64,000 nt of DNA. Source: Macrophomina tecta. Its lineage: Eukaryota; Ascomycota; Dothideomycetes; Botryosphaeriales; Botryosphaeriaceae. Positions 21,103 through 32,177 of the stretch are shown here, piece after piece. The stretch's first letter is position 1. Each line of letters starts with the position of its first letter. Both the position numbers and the translations under genes were made by a program. The stretch covers positions 248,001-312,000 of the forward strand of contig JAKSGN010000007.1 of the NCBI GenBank assembly GCA_024180945.1, in the 5' to 3' direction. The notes beneath the pieces were generated by a model. It did no database searches. It saw only the letters and a list, made by a program, of their open reading frames with translations, and was not told where the DNA came from.

Positions 21103-23256
21103 TCAGCATATTCTTATCCGCCTGACCTCTCCCTCGCCACACACGCCACCATGATCCTGTAATCCTGAGAAGATTCCAACTCTTTTGAACAAATCCCGAG
21201 AAACTGGTTGAAGTAGGAGGCCATGGTATGTGTGGTAGACTTGCTCTTCGCCACTTCTGGCGAGCCGTATGCCGTAGACGATGTCCGGACATGTCTCGGG
21301 CGTTGCCAATATATCAAAGTCGAAGTATAGCAAATGATCATCCTCCCAGCCGTCCGTGTCAAGTGAACTAAGGCCCTTCGCAATAGGCGGCTGCCCAATC
21401 GATGTCCAGAGTGAAGAAAATGTTCGGCCTGTAGCCACCGCCTGTTCTGCCGCCAGATACCCATCGACGAACCCGTTCGATTCTTTCTCTCGCATTGCGC
21501 AAACGAAGCCCTCAATCTCGATTATACCCGAGAGGATGAAGCCGTATGGATCTTGGCCGCGAGGAGTGCATTCAACGCTCAGAATCTGGGTTTGCTTGTC
21601 GGTCTGCCATCCGCCATCAACCCATGGCCAGTGTGTCGTTCCTGCAACTGAAGCCCATGACCAGGATGGCGCCGCGTAGTTGGAGGGCCGGGATGCGGCA
21701 GGATCAGATCCTCTCGTGGACCACAGGAGATCTAGGGGTAGGAAGGGACTCCAGAGCCCCGCATAGTAGGCAGGGCTTTCAACTACGCCGCCGGCAGAAG
21801 ACCAGACATGCTTCCACAGCTTCCCCGCCGCGGAAGTAGGCCAAGCTTTGTCTTTGAAATGCTTTGCCAGCCCCGAGAATGCTGGGAGTTTATCCTCTGG
21901 TTTTGTCATGCCGAGACTGGAGTATGCTGCAACCGCGTGGTACCATGACATCTGCAATCCACAGTCGTCAGGACCTAATTCTTGAGAGAAGTATGTCAGC
22001 AAAGCCCGATTGAGCGGCACTCCTAGAGTTGCAAGACCTCGGGATCCCTTGTCGCAACATTCGCAGATCTGGCCCTCTCTGCACTCAAAGATCATAGCGA
22101 GCGGGGTGAAGTGAACGATCCTTGTCGAAAGGAATCGCTCCTGCATTGGCCAAGCCCGCGTCATCAGAGGACATAGCGTGTCTTCATGCATGTTCCGCTT
22201 CAAGCTGTCCATGTAGAGATCCTTGTGCGTGTAAAGCTCGTGCAGTGTTTCCATCTCAGAGCCGCGGATGGAGCGGCGCACGAACATTTGCGCAGTCCCC
22301 TCTTCCGTGCGCGGAATCCTTTTCGAACTTCTCCGCCGCTCTACCAGAATGCCTTCCTCTGCATCACGGGCATGAGATGCCGCAATGGTGATGTATGCAT
22401 GCTCATAAATGGATGCCATTTCTGCAGCTTGTTCGTCCCAATCGCTTGCACTGTCTTGCAAGATACATAACGAGTCTATCCACAGGTACTCTATGCCCAA
22501 GTGGATGCAGATCGTCACGGCATCCTGATATGTTTTTGGGAGCTCGAGCAAGGGAACACCGAGAAGCATTGAGGAAAACGTTGCTTCGGTCAGCATGATC
22601 CGACGGTACGAGCCCCAACAGTAGCTTAGAGCAGCGTATTTCTTTCCTACTAGCCTTTCGAATTGAGTGGGCTGTTGAAGACGGAGGCTGCGTCCATTTT
22701 CGTTTGTTGTGATTCGAAGCAATCTCTTCGGTGCAAATGTCCTGAACGTGCAACACTCCTGGTGATCAAGTGCGCACCTGGCGATCCAGCCATTCAATTG
22801 GTCCAGACATTCCTGTGAATCGAAATCGAGTTCAGCAAAAGAAGTCGTGTAACGGTCGATAAAAGGCGAGGGCCTATCGTCGTCCTGGTTGGCATAGAAC
22901 TCAAACCCCGCAGCTCCGGAATCCGGACAGTGTGAGTACGTCACGTAGACGCCAAAGGTCCCTGTGCGGAAGGCATTTTTCAGGGAATAGAGTTCAACGA
23001 GCGTGTCCGGCTTGGACAGGACTTCGTGCGAGAGCCAAAGACATAGTCCGGTCCAGATGACCTGACAGAACTTGCAACGGCCTGAGGTCTTCTCAAGTAG
23101 TTGAGCGCGTATGCGGCGTTTGAAGATTGGGTTGCGTCCTTCAGCTCTTGGCTTCTGCTCTTCACGCAAGCGGAATGTCTGGTAGAGGCATGTAAGACAG
23201 TCTCCATCCACGGATCCGAGGGAGCCCACAGGCTGATAGAGCCCATGGTTTGACAT
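21103..23256 (-). CDS. HET-domain protein (heterokaryon incompatibility type)
   Basis: Single exon, 717 aa, ATG at 23256. The N-terminus has Cys pairs (CLTCLYQ; CKFCQVIW) common before HET domains. The HET core is clear: KKYAALSYCWGS, then LPKTYQDAVTICIHLGIEYL, WIDSLCILQDSASDWDEQA and MASIYEHAYITIAAS. The C-terminal half includes SRGLATLGVPLNRALLTYF and a WSWASV block, the usual HET-protein ending. Such proteins mediate non-self recognition or cell-death responses after fusion, but most family members have no tested role. No NACHT or repeat domain is present. It is convergent with the 5S and ODC-like genes. Confidence 0.93.
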   Translation of the reverse strand: MSNHGLYQPVGSLGSVDGDCLTCLYQTFRLREEQKPRAEGRNPIFKRRIRAQLLEKTSGRCKFCQVIWTGLCLWLSHEVLSKPDTLVELYSLKNAFRTGTFGVYVTYSHCPDSGAAGFEFYANQDDDRPSPFIDRYTTSFAELDFDSQECLDQLNGWIARCALDHQECCTFRTFAPKRLLRITTNENGRSLRLQQPTQFERLVGKKYAALSYCWGSYRRIMLTEATFSSMLLGVPLLELPKTYQDAVTICIHLGIEYLWIDSLCILQDSASDWDEQAAEMASIYEHAYITIAASHARDAEEGILVERRRSSKRIPRTEEGTAQMFVRRSIRGSEMETLHELYTHKDLYMDSLKRNMHEDTLCPLMTRAWPMQERFLSTRIVHFTPLAMIFECREGQICECCDKGSRGLATLGVPLNRALLTYFSQELGPDDCGLQMSWYHAVAAYSSLGMTKPEDKLPAFSGLAKHFKDKAWPTSAAGKLWKHVWSSAGGVVESPAYYAGLWSPFLPLDLLWSTRGSDPAASRPSNYAAPSWSWASVAGTTHWPWVDGGWQTDKQTQILSVECTPRGQDPYGFILSGIIEIEGFVCAMREKESNGFVDGYLAAEQAVATGRTFSSLWTSIGQPPIAKGLSSLDTDGWEDDHLLYFDFDILATPETCPDIVYGIRLARSGEEQVYHTYHGLLLQPVSRDLFKRVGIFSGLQDHGGVCGEGEVRRIRIC

Positions 23257-23951
23257 TGGCTTTTAACAACGCTGCCTGGCCGACACGGCTGTTAAGATAA
23301 TGAAAGAATGCTAAGAGAAGCCCGGGCGGAGAAAGGTGTGCGATTGTAAAGCGACATGCGAAAACAAGATGAGTTGGGAACGCGGGGACTAATGATGCGG
23401 CATTTAGGCAGCAGCAGCAGCAGCACCGCCAAGGGATCGGGGCAGTCGTCTGTGATAAAGCTTGTCATCAACGCCAGATGCGTCTTGCCTGCGTGTATTT
23501 GTTGCCTACTTCGTGACTTCCTGCATGTCATGCAGCGGCTGAGCGGGACCCGGCGCTTGGCGCTCGTTTCGCGAATGCCGGCTCCCCGCGTGCACAGCAA
23601 ACTGATGACCCGCTATTTTGCGGCATTTCTCACCGTGCGGATCTGTCGATAGCGCGGCATCCCCTTCCTCTGTCAGTTTTTCCTTTGTTCCATCCTCTAG
23701 TCTTGTGCTGGAGGACTCTTGGCTGGCAGCTCCCCTCAGCGTGTTGCGATGCTCTGTCCAAGGCTGCCTGCAGGGAAACTCGCCTGTCAGCAGTTTCACA
23801 AAAGAGAGGGATCTTCGTATCCTCTGGTCATCGATTTAGGCATCGTCTTGTATTCTTTTGCAGGCGAAGGTACTGATATCTATCGGATGGTCTTGCTATA
23901 GTAACTTTGCCTCTGCTAATATCGAGCTGTGTGAACTGCGGTATGTAGCTT
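23257..23951. other. Intergenic region
   Basis: HET promoter side and the 3' flank of the P450. A short CAG triplet run lies near 23407-23424. No gene supported. Confidence 0.5.
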
Positions 23952-25770
23952 CTACTTAGCGAGGGATTGAAGCTTTGCTTTCTCCACTGCGTCTGCAAAG
24001 CCTTTTGGGGTCTCCTTCCACTGTTCATTTTCGTCCAACAACTCGTCCCTCATCTCTGACCAGGACCTTTTGATGATTTCAGCCTTCTCCGCACTGCGCG
24101 GCTTGATAGATAGCTCAAAGTCGGGAAACGCTCTAGCGATGCCGGGCTTCGATTCGTCGGTGACTATCGGCCTCTTGTTGCCATGCTCATCGACCGCCTG
24201 GGAAATGTCAAAGGCCCAAAGGAAACTCGAAATGACGAGGTACATGCTACGCTCAGCAAGGTGCTGGCCAGGACAAATGCGGCGGCCGGCACCAAAAGTG
24301 AAGAGCTCCGAACTGGCGCCCACTGAGTTCTCCGCTGCCATTTCGACCCTGCTTTCCCACCTCTCAGGGATGAATTCGTGAGGCTTAGGGTACTTTTCTT
24401 CGTTGAAGTGAATTGCCATCGTATTATGGATCAAGCCGGTGCCTTCGGGAATCGTGTAACCGCGCCACTCGATCGCCTTAGAAGCTGCATGAGTAATTCC
24501 AAGAGGCGCAACCGTAGCCCATCGATGCACTCTATGGAGTAGACGGCAAGCGTTAGTAGGAGACAGAGTATGCTCGATAATGGAGTCGCGTACTCTTGGA
24601 TCATCTGTCTGACATAAACCAAGTCGACAGCATCTTCGTCGCCCGGTATGCGATCGGTGCCGATAACGCGATCAATTTCTAGCAACATTCAGAACACGTT
24701 GACAACCGTTCAAGCACTGTGTTGGCCATACCTTCTTGAGCCTTGCGCTGCTTCTCGGGGAATAGCGCCATGGCTGCCAGCCAGGCGCGAATCGAGGTTA
24801 CCGTGGTCTCAGTGCCGGCCTTGAATCGTCAGTCAGCCTTCAGCAGACCATAGTGCATCCTCAAGACTTACAAGCAGCAAGGCCTCGCCCATCGCGAGAG
24901 CCTGCTCCTCCGTCAGACCAAGCGATCCTTGTGCTCGCCCAATGACCTGGTAGAATGAGGGGAGCTCTGAGGCCTTTGCTTTCAAAAACCGGCTGTAGTT
25001 TGTTTCAATGAAGCTTTTGTAGACGTCCCGTCCTTGCTTCTTCGGCGGAGACAAGAACGCGGGTAGTTTCCACATCAATGAGACGAAATTCGACCAGTTT
25101 GCTTTCTGGATGTATACCGAGAAATTTTCGAACTCGGCAAGCGTTTTCGCGACGATAGGATCGTCCGAGCCCGCCACGCGATATCCTTCGGTCATGCTCA
25201 GGGAGACAGAATTACTGTATCTTGGAATATGCTTCGCAAAGTCTTGTGGAGAGTCGAGCATCTCACAGAGAAGCTTCCTCGACTCCAAGATCTGGTAGGG
25301 AAGATATCTCTTCGTGGTCCCAACGTTGAGCATGGAGTGCCACTGTCGACGTGCAACTCGCCATAGTGGTCCGTCGTTCATGGCAAAATTATTACCGCCT
25401 CTAATGGCCAGCTCAGTAGGGACATTGGTTCGCCCTGAAGTGCTTTGACCAAGTTTGACGAACAGCTCGCGTGCTGCGTCCGGGTCGTTTACGACGATGT
25501 AAGGCTTGGACCCTTTCATAATCGAGAACACTGGGCCGTATTGTTCGCCCCACTTGTTGAAGATGTTCCACTGGAAGTGCGCCGGCAACTGCATCATGTT
25601 AGAACGCTTGATATTGGCTCGACTGGTGGTGATGAGTGATTGACCTGTCGAAGGTTTCCAAGAAATGGTTCCGTCGGTGGGCCTGGAGGCAGACCCGCAG
25701 GCCTCGATCCCATGCGCGAAAGGCGAAAGAGGCCATACAGAGCAAGACAGATGAAGAGAAGGAGGAGCAT
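23952..25770 (-). CDS. Cytochrome P450 monooxygenase, complete
   Basis: Five exons (25645-25770, 24872-25588, 24732-24819, 24594-24678, 23952-24531) give 531 aa. The first 20 residues form an ER membrane anchor (LLLLFICLALYGLFRL), followed by the proline hinge LPPGPPTEPFLGNL. The I-helix oxygen-binding motif is AGTETT, created across the intron 2 splice. The K-helix ExxR is EVHR. The heme ligand loop is FGAGRRICPG with the Cys thiolate, followed by QHLAER. The sequence resembles the OrdA/CYP64-like fungal group active in secondary metabolism; the substrate is not predictable. It starts about 2.2 kb upstream (divergently) of the MDR oxidoreductase. Intron 1 uses a GTCAAT donor and intron 4 GTACGC. 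Confidence 0.92.
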
Positions 25771-27965
25771 GGTGGATAGAGTGAACTGGGTTGGATTTGT
25801 TGGTATTGTGGGAGGTTTGCTGATGGGGGAGATATGTCTCCGTCAAGTGCCTTTTAATCCTCTCTTTTGAACTTCTCCGTTCCGTTAACTCCGCACAGCG
25901 AGCTCTGCTGCCGAAGAATCGTGCCTGGAATTCATGAGCGGGCATCGTAAGTACTGTGCTACCGCCCCGCTGTAAGCGTTGCGCACCCGGAATGTGCTAT
26001 ACGGCGTGCATGTTACCGATTACCGGTAGCTGGTCACCGGCTATCGGCTATCTACCATCCACTATACCTACTTGCAGATCATGCCAAGAACTGATGGAGG
26101 AATCGAACACGTTCCGTCAGCTTTGCTATTCCGTATGCTCCTGGACCTACCCCTCCTTCGCCTCCTCATCTTCTCGTCTTTTTGTTGAACAATAGCCGAT
26201 AGTCTTCACTCCTCAGCTGAGTAGCGTGTCATTCGGAGGAAATGTGATCCGGATCTGTTTCGTATGTCTGCAGCAGTGTCCCTGTGCCGGAGCTGGACAC
26301 AGCGCGTTCCGGCATCGTGTGGGTCCGGCGCTGTTTACCCCTTCGGTAAGACTTTCGGCCATAGCGGCCGACCCCATGGCCAGAGCTGGGGGAACCGCGT
26401 TTGGGTGTGGATGGTAAAGGAGAACACCATACAGCTATAATTCAGCGGCTTGGAGCGAGGACATTAACTTGACGGCAAGATTTATTATGGTTTACGCAAG
26501 GTAAGCCCGTACGAGCAGGCTTTCTATGTGTGGAGGCGTGTGCGTGCGATGTCAGGTGACTTGGGGTGCACGTGCAATAATTGCGGGTCACTCAATGTAG
26601 AGGTCGTGACACCACCTAGGCAAATAAATAGCCTAGCGAGACGGACACATGAAAAAGGCTTACAGGCAACTGGCATATCTTGACAAGTTGGCTTTGGTTG
26701 GTGTAGTAGAGTACTTTGATCACTGTTCGCATGATGAGGACGAGCTCCCTTCTGGAGTTACCCACTGCTAGGCCCCAAACGAAAAGGATTTCAATTATGG
26801 GTGACCGAATAAGATTCCCGATAGGATTAACGAAGGCAATCACGAGAGCCGGCCACCACATCGTTGTCAAAATCAACTAATGAATTTCACTAGTCTATTG
26901 AAGGCATACTAGTAGTGATCCGTACGAGACACTAGGTTGTTTGAACTCAATGGTTGTCCCTTAAGAGTGCCTTCGGTGAAACTGCAAACTATCTAAAAAG
27001 GGCCAAGAGCCACTATACTACATTTGGCCATTCTCATTTGGACTATCTACTGCTACACACATGTTCGTCTTCAAACATGGGTTGTTCTTAAGATTAATGT
27101 GCCCGCCAGCAAAAAAAAAAAGAAAATGAAAAGAGACGGAAAGAAAGAAAGAAAAAGTGCTGGCGGCGACGAGGGTCCAATCAACTTGGGTTTCTGTTAA
27201 AGAATCCTCGAGGCGAGGTCTAAGATGTCCTTTGTTTCCTCAGGATGGATAGCCGGGCATCTGATCGGGACTTCAGAGCGACATAACTGCATTCTCTACG
27301 TTCGAGCAGCGGCTTTGGACAGAGTTAGGCCATTAGACCCAGGACAAGTTAGCTTTTAGAACAAGTGATATGACGGCTTATTCAGTAATAAAGGCATAGA
27401 TTGGCATGGCATTGGAGGAGGGCGGCCCTGGAGTGCCCTTTTGTCCTCTCCTGAATAGACTACACTTGGCGAAAGCCAAATACACGTGATTGATCCAACA
27501 CTAGCTTTGGAAATTGCACAGTGTAGATTTTAGTGTACGGGTCCAGACTGTCAGGGTGCATCATACTCGGTTCACCTCGGCTCATTCCGGAAGAACAAAG
27601 AAGCCTCAGCGATGCAATGGTCAAATTAATCCCAGGACAGACCAATGTAGTTATAATGCAGATCTCAAAGTTCCCCCGGTCCCGAGGGCAGCCGCGCTTA
27701 TTTCAGTCACGGAGGGATTCATTATACCGACTGCATACAATGGTGTTCCTTTTAAGCTTGCCGACTGCACTCTGCAGCATCAAGTACATGTTAACCTTGA
27801 CCATTCTTACCGTTCCTGTCAGAAAAACTACCTGAGTGCAAAAGGAAAAAAAAGGGAAAAAAGCCAGCAGAAAGAACTGAAACGCTCAGTGCCCAGCCAG
27901 CCAACCACGGGGACTCTCGCATCACTTGAATAAAAAAAAAAAAAAAATAGCCAAGAGGGCTTACG
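25771..27965. other. 2.2-kb gene-poor region
   Basis: Divergent upstream region of the P450 and the MDR oxidoreductase. It holds a purine-rich tract (27109-27157), a 16-base A tract at 27932-27947 just before the MDR start, and a hydrophobic minus ORF at 26616-26876 (contains MWWPALVIAFVNPIGNLI) that I cannot assign. No transposon ends seen. Confidence 0.4.
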
Positions 27966-29027
27966 ATGGCCGATACCTCCCCACCACCAACAATGAAAGC
28001 CTGGCAATCCCACGGCGTCACCACGACCCTCGAAGCCTCGTTAACCCTCAACACCACCCTCCCCACACCCACCACCTCCGCTCTGGGGCCCAACCAACTC
28101 CTCATCCGCGTGCTCTCCGCCGGCCTCAACCCGGCCGACTACAAATTCGCCGAATTGGGCGCCATGTCGAAGCTCAGCACCTTCCGCGGCGGGCCCTACA
28201 TACCGGGCATGGACTTCGCAGGGCGCATCGTCGGCGCGCACGCCTCCGTCACCGACCCGGCCTACCGCGCCGGCGCGCTCGTCTTCGGCTGCCACCCGCC
28301 GCAGCCGAAGCCGCGGTACGGCGCGCTGTGCGAGTACACGGTCGCGTCGACGGAGACGTGCGTCCCGCTGCCGGAGGGCGTGGGCGTGGATGCGGCGGCG
28401 GCGGCGGGCTGCGCGGGCCTGAGCGCGCTGACCACGCTCCAGGGCCTTGGGCCGGGCCAGAGCGTGCTGGTGCTCGGCGGGTCGGGCGGCGTCGGCACCT
28501 TCACTGTGCAGGTCGCGAAGAGGGGGCTGCGGGCGGCGCACGTCACGGCGACGTGCTCCGGGGCGAATGCGGACCTGGTCCGGAGCTTGGGCGCGGACGA
28601 GGTCCTGGACTATCGGACGGTGGATGTGGTGGAGGAGTTGAAAGCGGGCGGGAGGATGTACGACTTGGTGGTGGATAATGTCGGGGACCCGAGACAGAGG
28701 GTGTATGAGGAGGCGGCTAGCTTTCTGAAGAAGGGGGGCGTTTACATGCAAATTGGTGCCGATACCTCGTTCGCCGGGCTGAAAAAGGTGGCGGCGAGGG
28801 CAGTGTGCCCGAGTTTCCTGGGCGGCGGAAAGAGGAAGTTCAAGTTCGTTACGGCGTCGGTGAAGTTGGACTACTTGAAGAGTCTTGCGGAGTGGATGAG
28901 GGAGGGGAAGTTGAAGCCGGTGATTGACCGAGTTTATGAGTTTGAAGACGTGCCGGAGGCGCTGGGAAAACTGAGGCAGGGAAGGACGAGAGGCAAAATT
29001 GTTGTGCATATGAGCAAAGAGACATGA
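27966..29027 (+). CDS. Medium-chain dehydrogenase/reductase, quinone-reductase/enoyl-reductase type
   Basis: Single exon, 353 aa. The GroES-like domain (LLIRVLSAGLNPADYKF, IPGMDFAGRIVG) is followed by a nucleotide-binding fold with VLVLGGSGGVGTFTVQVAKR and a C-terminal GRTRGKIVVHM ending. The structural and catalytic zinc ligands of alcohol dehydrogenases are missing, and the NPADYK motif points to the zinc-free NAD(P)H:quinone oxidoreductase/enoyl reductase branch. Role: NAD(P)H-dependent reduction of quinones or activated double bonds, cytosolic. The gene is GC-rich relative to its flanks. No clear operon-like partner. Confidence 0.92.
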   Translation: MADTSPPPTMKAWQSHGVTTTLEASLTLNTTLPTPTTSALGPNQLLIRVLSAGLNPADYKFAELGAMSKLSTFRGGPYIPGMDFAGRIVGAHASVTDPAYRAGALVFGCHPPQPKPRYGALCEYTVASTETCVPLPEGVGVDAAAAAGCAGLSALTTLQGLGPGQSVLVLGGSGGVGTFTVQVAKRGLRAAHVTATCSGANADLVRSLGADEVLDYRTVDVVEELKAGGRMYDLVVDNVGDPRQRVYEEAASFLKKGGVYMQIGADTSFAGLKKVAARAVCPSFLGGGKRKFKFVTASVKLDYLKSLAEWMREGKLKPVIDRVYEFEDVPEALGKLRQGRTRGKIVVHMSKET

Positions 29028-30156
29028 AACTGAAGGGAGCGAATGAGCCTTCCGCACAGACGGCTGAGCAATCGGAGCAATTCGAACATTGGCTGAATGC
29101 ACCTGCATCTCTAATCTGTGTCCTCAGAACTCCGATTCAATGAGCGGCGAGCTGGGATCTTAGCTTTCGTTCGTCGCCCTTGGACTCACCAGCGAACGGA
29201 GAGAACGAGGGTATTTTGTGACGTATCACCTTCGCACGGGTGAGAACATATTCAAAAATACATTGTCACCTGTTCCTGATAGACGGGAGGCTCTGGGTTT
29301 CATCAGATGCGAATGTATTCAAGGGCGCCATTGACAGGGCTCATCGTTCAAATTGGCCGATCTCCGATTTTTCTCATCAATGGTCGCCCGGGACGATACT
29401 GCGAAGAGAGCAGCGCCGGGTTGGTGTATTTTTGAACATGGTGAGAATGATCGGTAGTATTCAGGACATCTGGGTCGTGCGAAGAAGCGGGTGTCAAATG
29501 GTGGGGTGGAAAGGAGGACCAGGGCCCTCATGATGTCCATTGGGCGGCGACAACGATCCAGACGGAAGTGCGAGGCAAACGGGGTTCTGACTGGGGTTTG
29601 GGTGGAAGAGGGCATCTCCGACAGAGTTGCAGTTGAAGCCAGGTCACTACAGGACGGTCAGTGGGGTGCATGAAGTGAGGTAGCCTTGCAGGCTGGTGCC
29701 ACGGCGTCACGCAAAAGTAAAGTGTCAGGCCGGAGATGCGGAACATTCATTCAGTAGCTAGGAATGCCCCCGAATGATTCTACTAGAGTTCCTCCGAAGA
29801 AGTGATGCATCCAAGTCGACACAGACGTGCACTCGCGCGCCATGACTTAGAATAAGCATAGAGCTTTTCCGACGGGCCCATTTTGGGATGGCCGTTGGTG
29901 TTGGGGTCGAAGCTTCTATCAGCACAAGAAAACAATAAATTGCCAGGGTTCCCGAGACCACCATCGCGCGAAAGAGACTCGAGAAGGGCGCAAGCTCGGA
30001 AAGCCGGGCGTTCTCTACCGAAGCTGTGTCATGATTCAAGAGCAGGCGAAGCTGCAGCCCAACTGACTCGAGCTTACATCTCCACATCGTGCTAGCCACA
30101 GCACCAACCTCGCCTTCGCAGCGACTTCACTATCGCAGCCGCGAGACTGGCCCGAA
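29028..30156. other. Intergenic region
   Basis: 3' flank of the MDR gene and promoter of the PP2C gene. No gene or repeat recognised. Confidence 0.5.
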
Positions 30157-31791
30157 ATGACATTCACCACGCACATCCTCAGGAGAGCCCTTGGTTCCGT
30201 AAGTTTACGTCCCAGCATTGCCCACCGCCTCCTTCTCCGACCGCCTGTCGCGCGCAGCCCACTCCACGCACGCGTCAGCCCTATCGCTGCTCTTGCGGGT
30301 AGCGTAGCTGGTGCGGCTGGAGTGGCTGCCTACCTCACCCAGTCCTCTCCCTCCCACAATTCTGGACCAGAAAATGCTGCGACCCTGGTACCGCAGATAA
30401 GGACATTCGGCGGAGACGCTGGAAACAGCCCCCCTTCGGTTACAAGCCCCGTGAAGGCTCTCGATGTCGCAGCTGCAACCGAACTTTTGCGTCGTGAGCA
30501 AAAGACCAAGGTGTTTGATCTCGGCAATGGTCAGCGCGGCCGATGTGACACTATCCGCTTCGCCAGCAACAACCCAGTGGAAGATGAGTACAGTGTTGGA
30601 TCCGCCCCCGGCCCTGGAGGAAACCCGTGGACTTTCTTCGCCGTCTTTGATGGACATGCGTAAGCAGATCGCCGCCCCTACCTGCTTTGCTCTCATCTGG
30701 TGGCCATATACTAACAGTTCCACAGTGGCTGGGCCACTTCTCTGCTGCTGCGGGACTCTCTGATCCCCTTCGTGTCTGATGCCCTCGAGAAGCTCCCCGC
30801 CGACGCAACCTCACCACAGATCTCCGACAGCATCACCAAGGCCTTTCTCGACCTCGACCAAAAGATCGACGACCTAGCCCTCGACGCCATCAACTCCGAT
30901 GCCGCCCACCCCGGATCCCCCGAAGTTCTCGCCAACATCGCGCCCGCCATATCCGGCTCCTGCGCCCTCCTCGCCGCCTACGACTCCTCCAGCGCCACCG
31001 TCCGCGTCGCCTGCGTCGGCGACTCGCGCGCCGTCCTCGGCCGCGCAAATCCCGACTCCAAGACCTACACCGCCATCCCGCTCTCGACGGACCAAACGGG
31101 CAAAAACGACGCCGAATACGCCCGCCTCACGGCCGCGCACCCCAACGAGCCCGACCTGCTCGACCGCGACTCGGGCCGCATCCTCGGGCTCGCCGTGACG
31201 CGCGCGTTCGGCGACCACCGGTGGAAGTGGCCGGCCGGCGCCATCAGCAAGGCGCAGGAGGACCACTGGGGCACGAAGCCGCGGCCGCACTACCACACCC
31301 CGCCCTACCTGACCGCCGAGCCCGCCATCCAGGAGGCGCGCGTGCAGGTCGGGCGCGCAGACGCCGCCGGCCCTGCCAGGAGCGACTTCCTCATCCTCGC
31401 CAGCGACGGCTTCTGGGACCACTTCTCCAACGAGGACGCGGTCGCGTGCGTCGCGCGCTGGATCGACGCCCCGCGCGATGCCCGCGAGCTCAAGCCGCCC
31501 AGGCCCGAGCTCGACCCGCAGTGGTGGATGGCCCGCGAGCCGGACGGCACGCCCGGCTGGAAGGGCGAGCCGCAGTTCTTCGTCGCCGAGGACGACAACG
31601 CGGCCACGCACCTGGTCCGGAACGCCTTTGGCGGCTCGCGTAGGAGATTGTTCTGCGGCGTCATGAGCGCTTATCCTCCGATGAGCAGGAATGTCAGGGA
31701 CGATATCACCGTGCAAGTTATCTTCTTCGGAAATGTGCGAGAAGGGGGCGTTGTCGGCATGGAAAGCGGGAAGGATGGTGGGGCGTCATGA
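30157..31791 (+). CDS. Mitochondrial protein phosphatase 2C (pyruvate dehydrogenase phosphatase, Ptc5-like)
   Basis: Exons 30157-30659 and 30726-31791 give 522 aa. The N-terminus is an Arg-rich mitochondrial presequence (HILRRALGSVSLRPSIAHR) followed by a hydrophobic stretch (AGSVAGAAGVAAYL). PP2C metal-binding motifs are complete: the intron splits FFAVFDGHA-GWATS; SGSCALLAAYD, CVGDSRAVLG, LAVTRAFGDH, LASDGFWDH and RDDITVQVIFF follow in order. Layout and length match yeast Ptc5 and the mammalian PDP catalytic subunit, which dephosphorylate the E1-alpha subunit of pyruvate dehydrogenase in the matrix. A GTAAGT after codon 14 could be a donor but reading continues in frame without splicing. 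Confidence 0.92.
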
Positions 31792-32177
31792 AATCGAAGT
31801 AGCCGCCACTTGTAGATGCCCTACCATGCTGACGGTCGGAAGATGGACGAATGTCACTGCCGTACATGGGATCGAGGCCTACGAAAGACAGTGGAGGCGG
31901 ATTCTGGATAAGTTATGTCAACAAGCCTTGGATTGTGAATGTGGATAAGAATTGCAGACTAATAGTGAACGAAGAAGGGGAAAAGGAGATGACAGGGCTC
32001 TCCTCCTCTCTCCTGCACCCCGTCTCCCTCTCTCCCTCTTAAAAAGAAAAAAAAAAGAAAAAAGAAAAGGCTGAGAACAGTCATACCCGCACCCAACACC
32101 GTCGCTGTGCCCTCGTAATTCCTTTGAGCAATATGAAAACCCAAAACCCATACTCCTCAGAAATGATGACACGTCCC
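31792..32177. other. Convergent 3' untranslated region
   Basis: Between the PP2C and UBL-protein 3' ends. Contains an A-rich tract at about 32041-32068. No gene seen. Confidence 0.5.

Noticed and set aside
28041..29108. 355-codon minus ORF over the MDR oxidoreductase
   Set aside because: Antisense shadow of a GC-rich coding region with no family motifs.
30198..30203. GTAAGT in the PP2C presequence as an intron donor
   Set aside because: Reading continues in frame through a plausible mitochondrial targeting sequence and no obviously better acceptor is needed.
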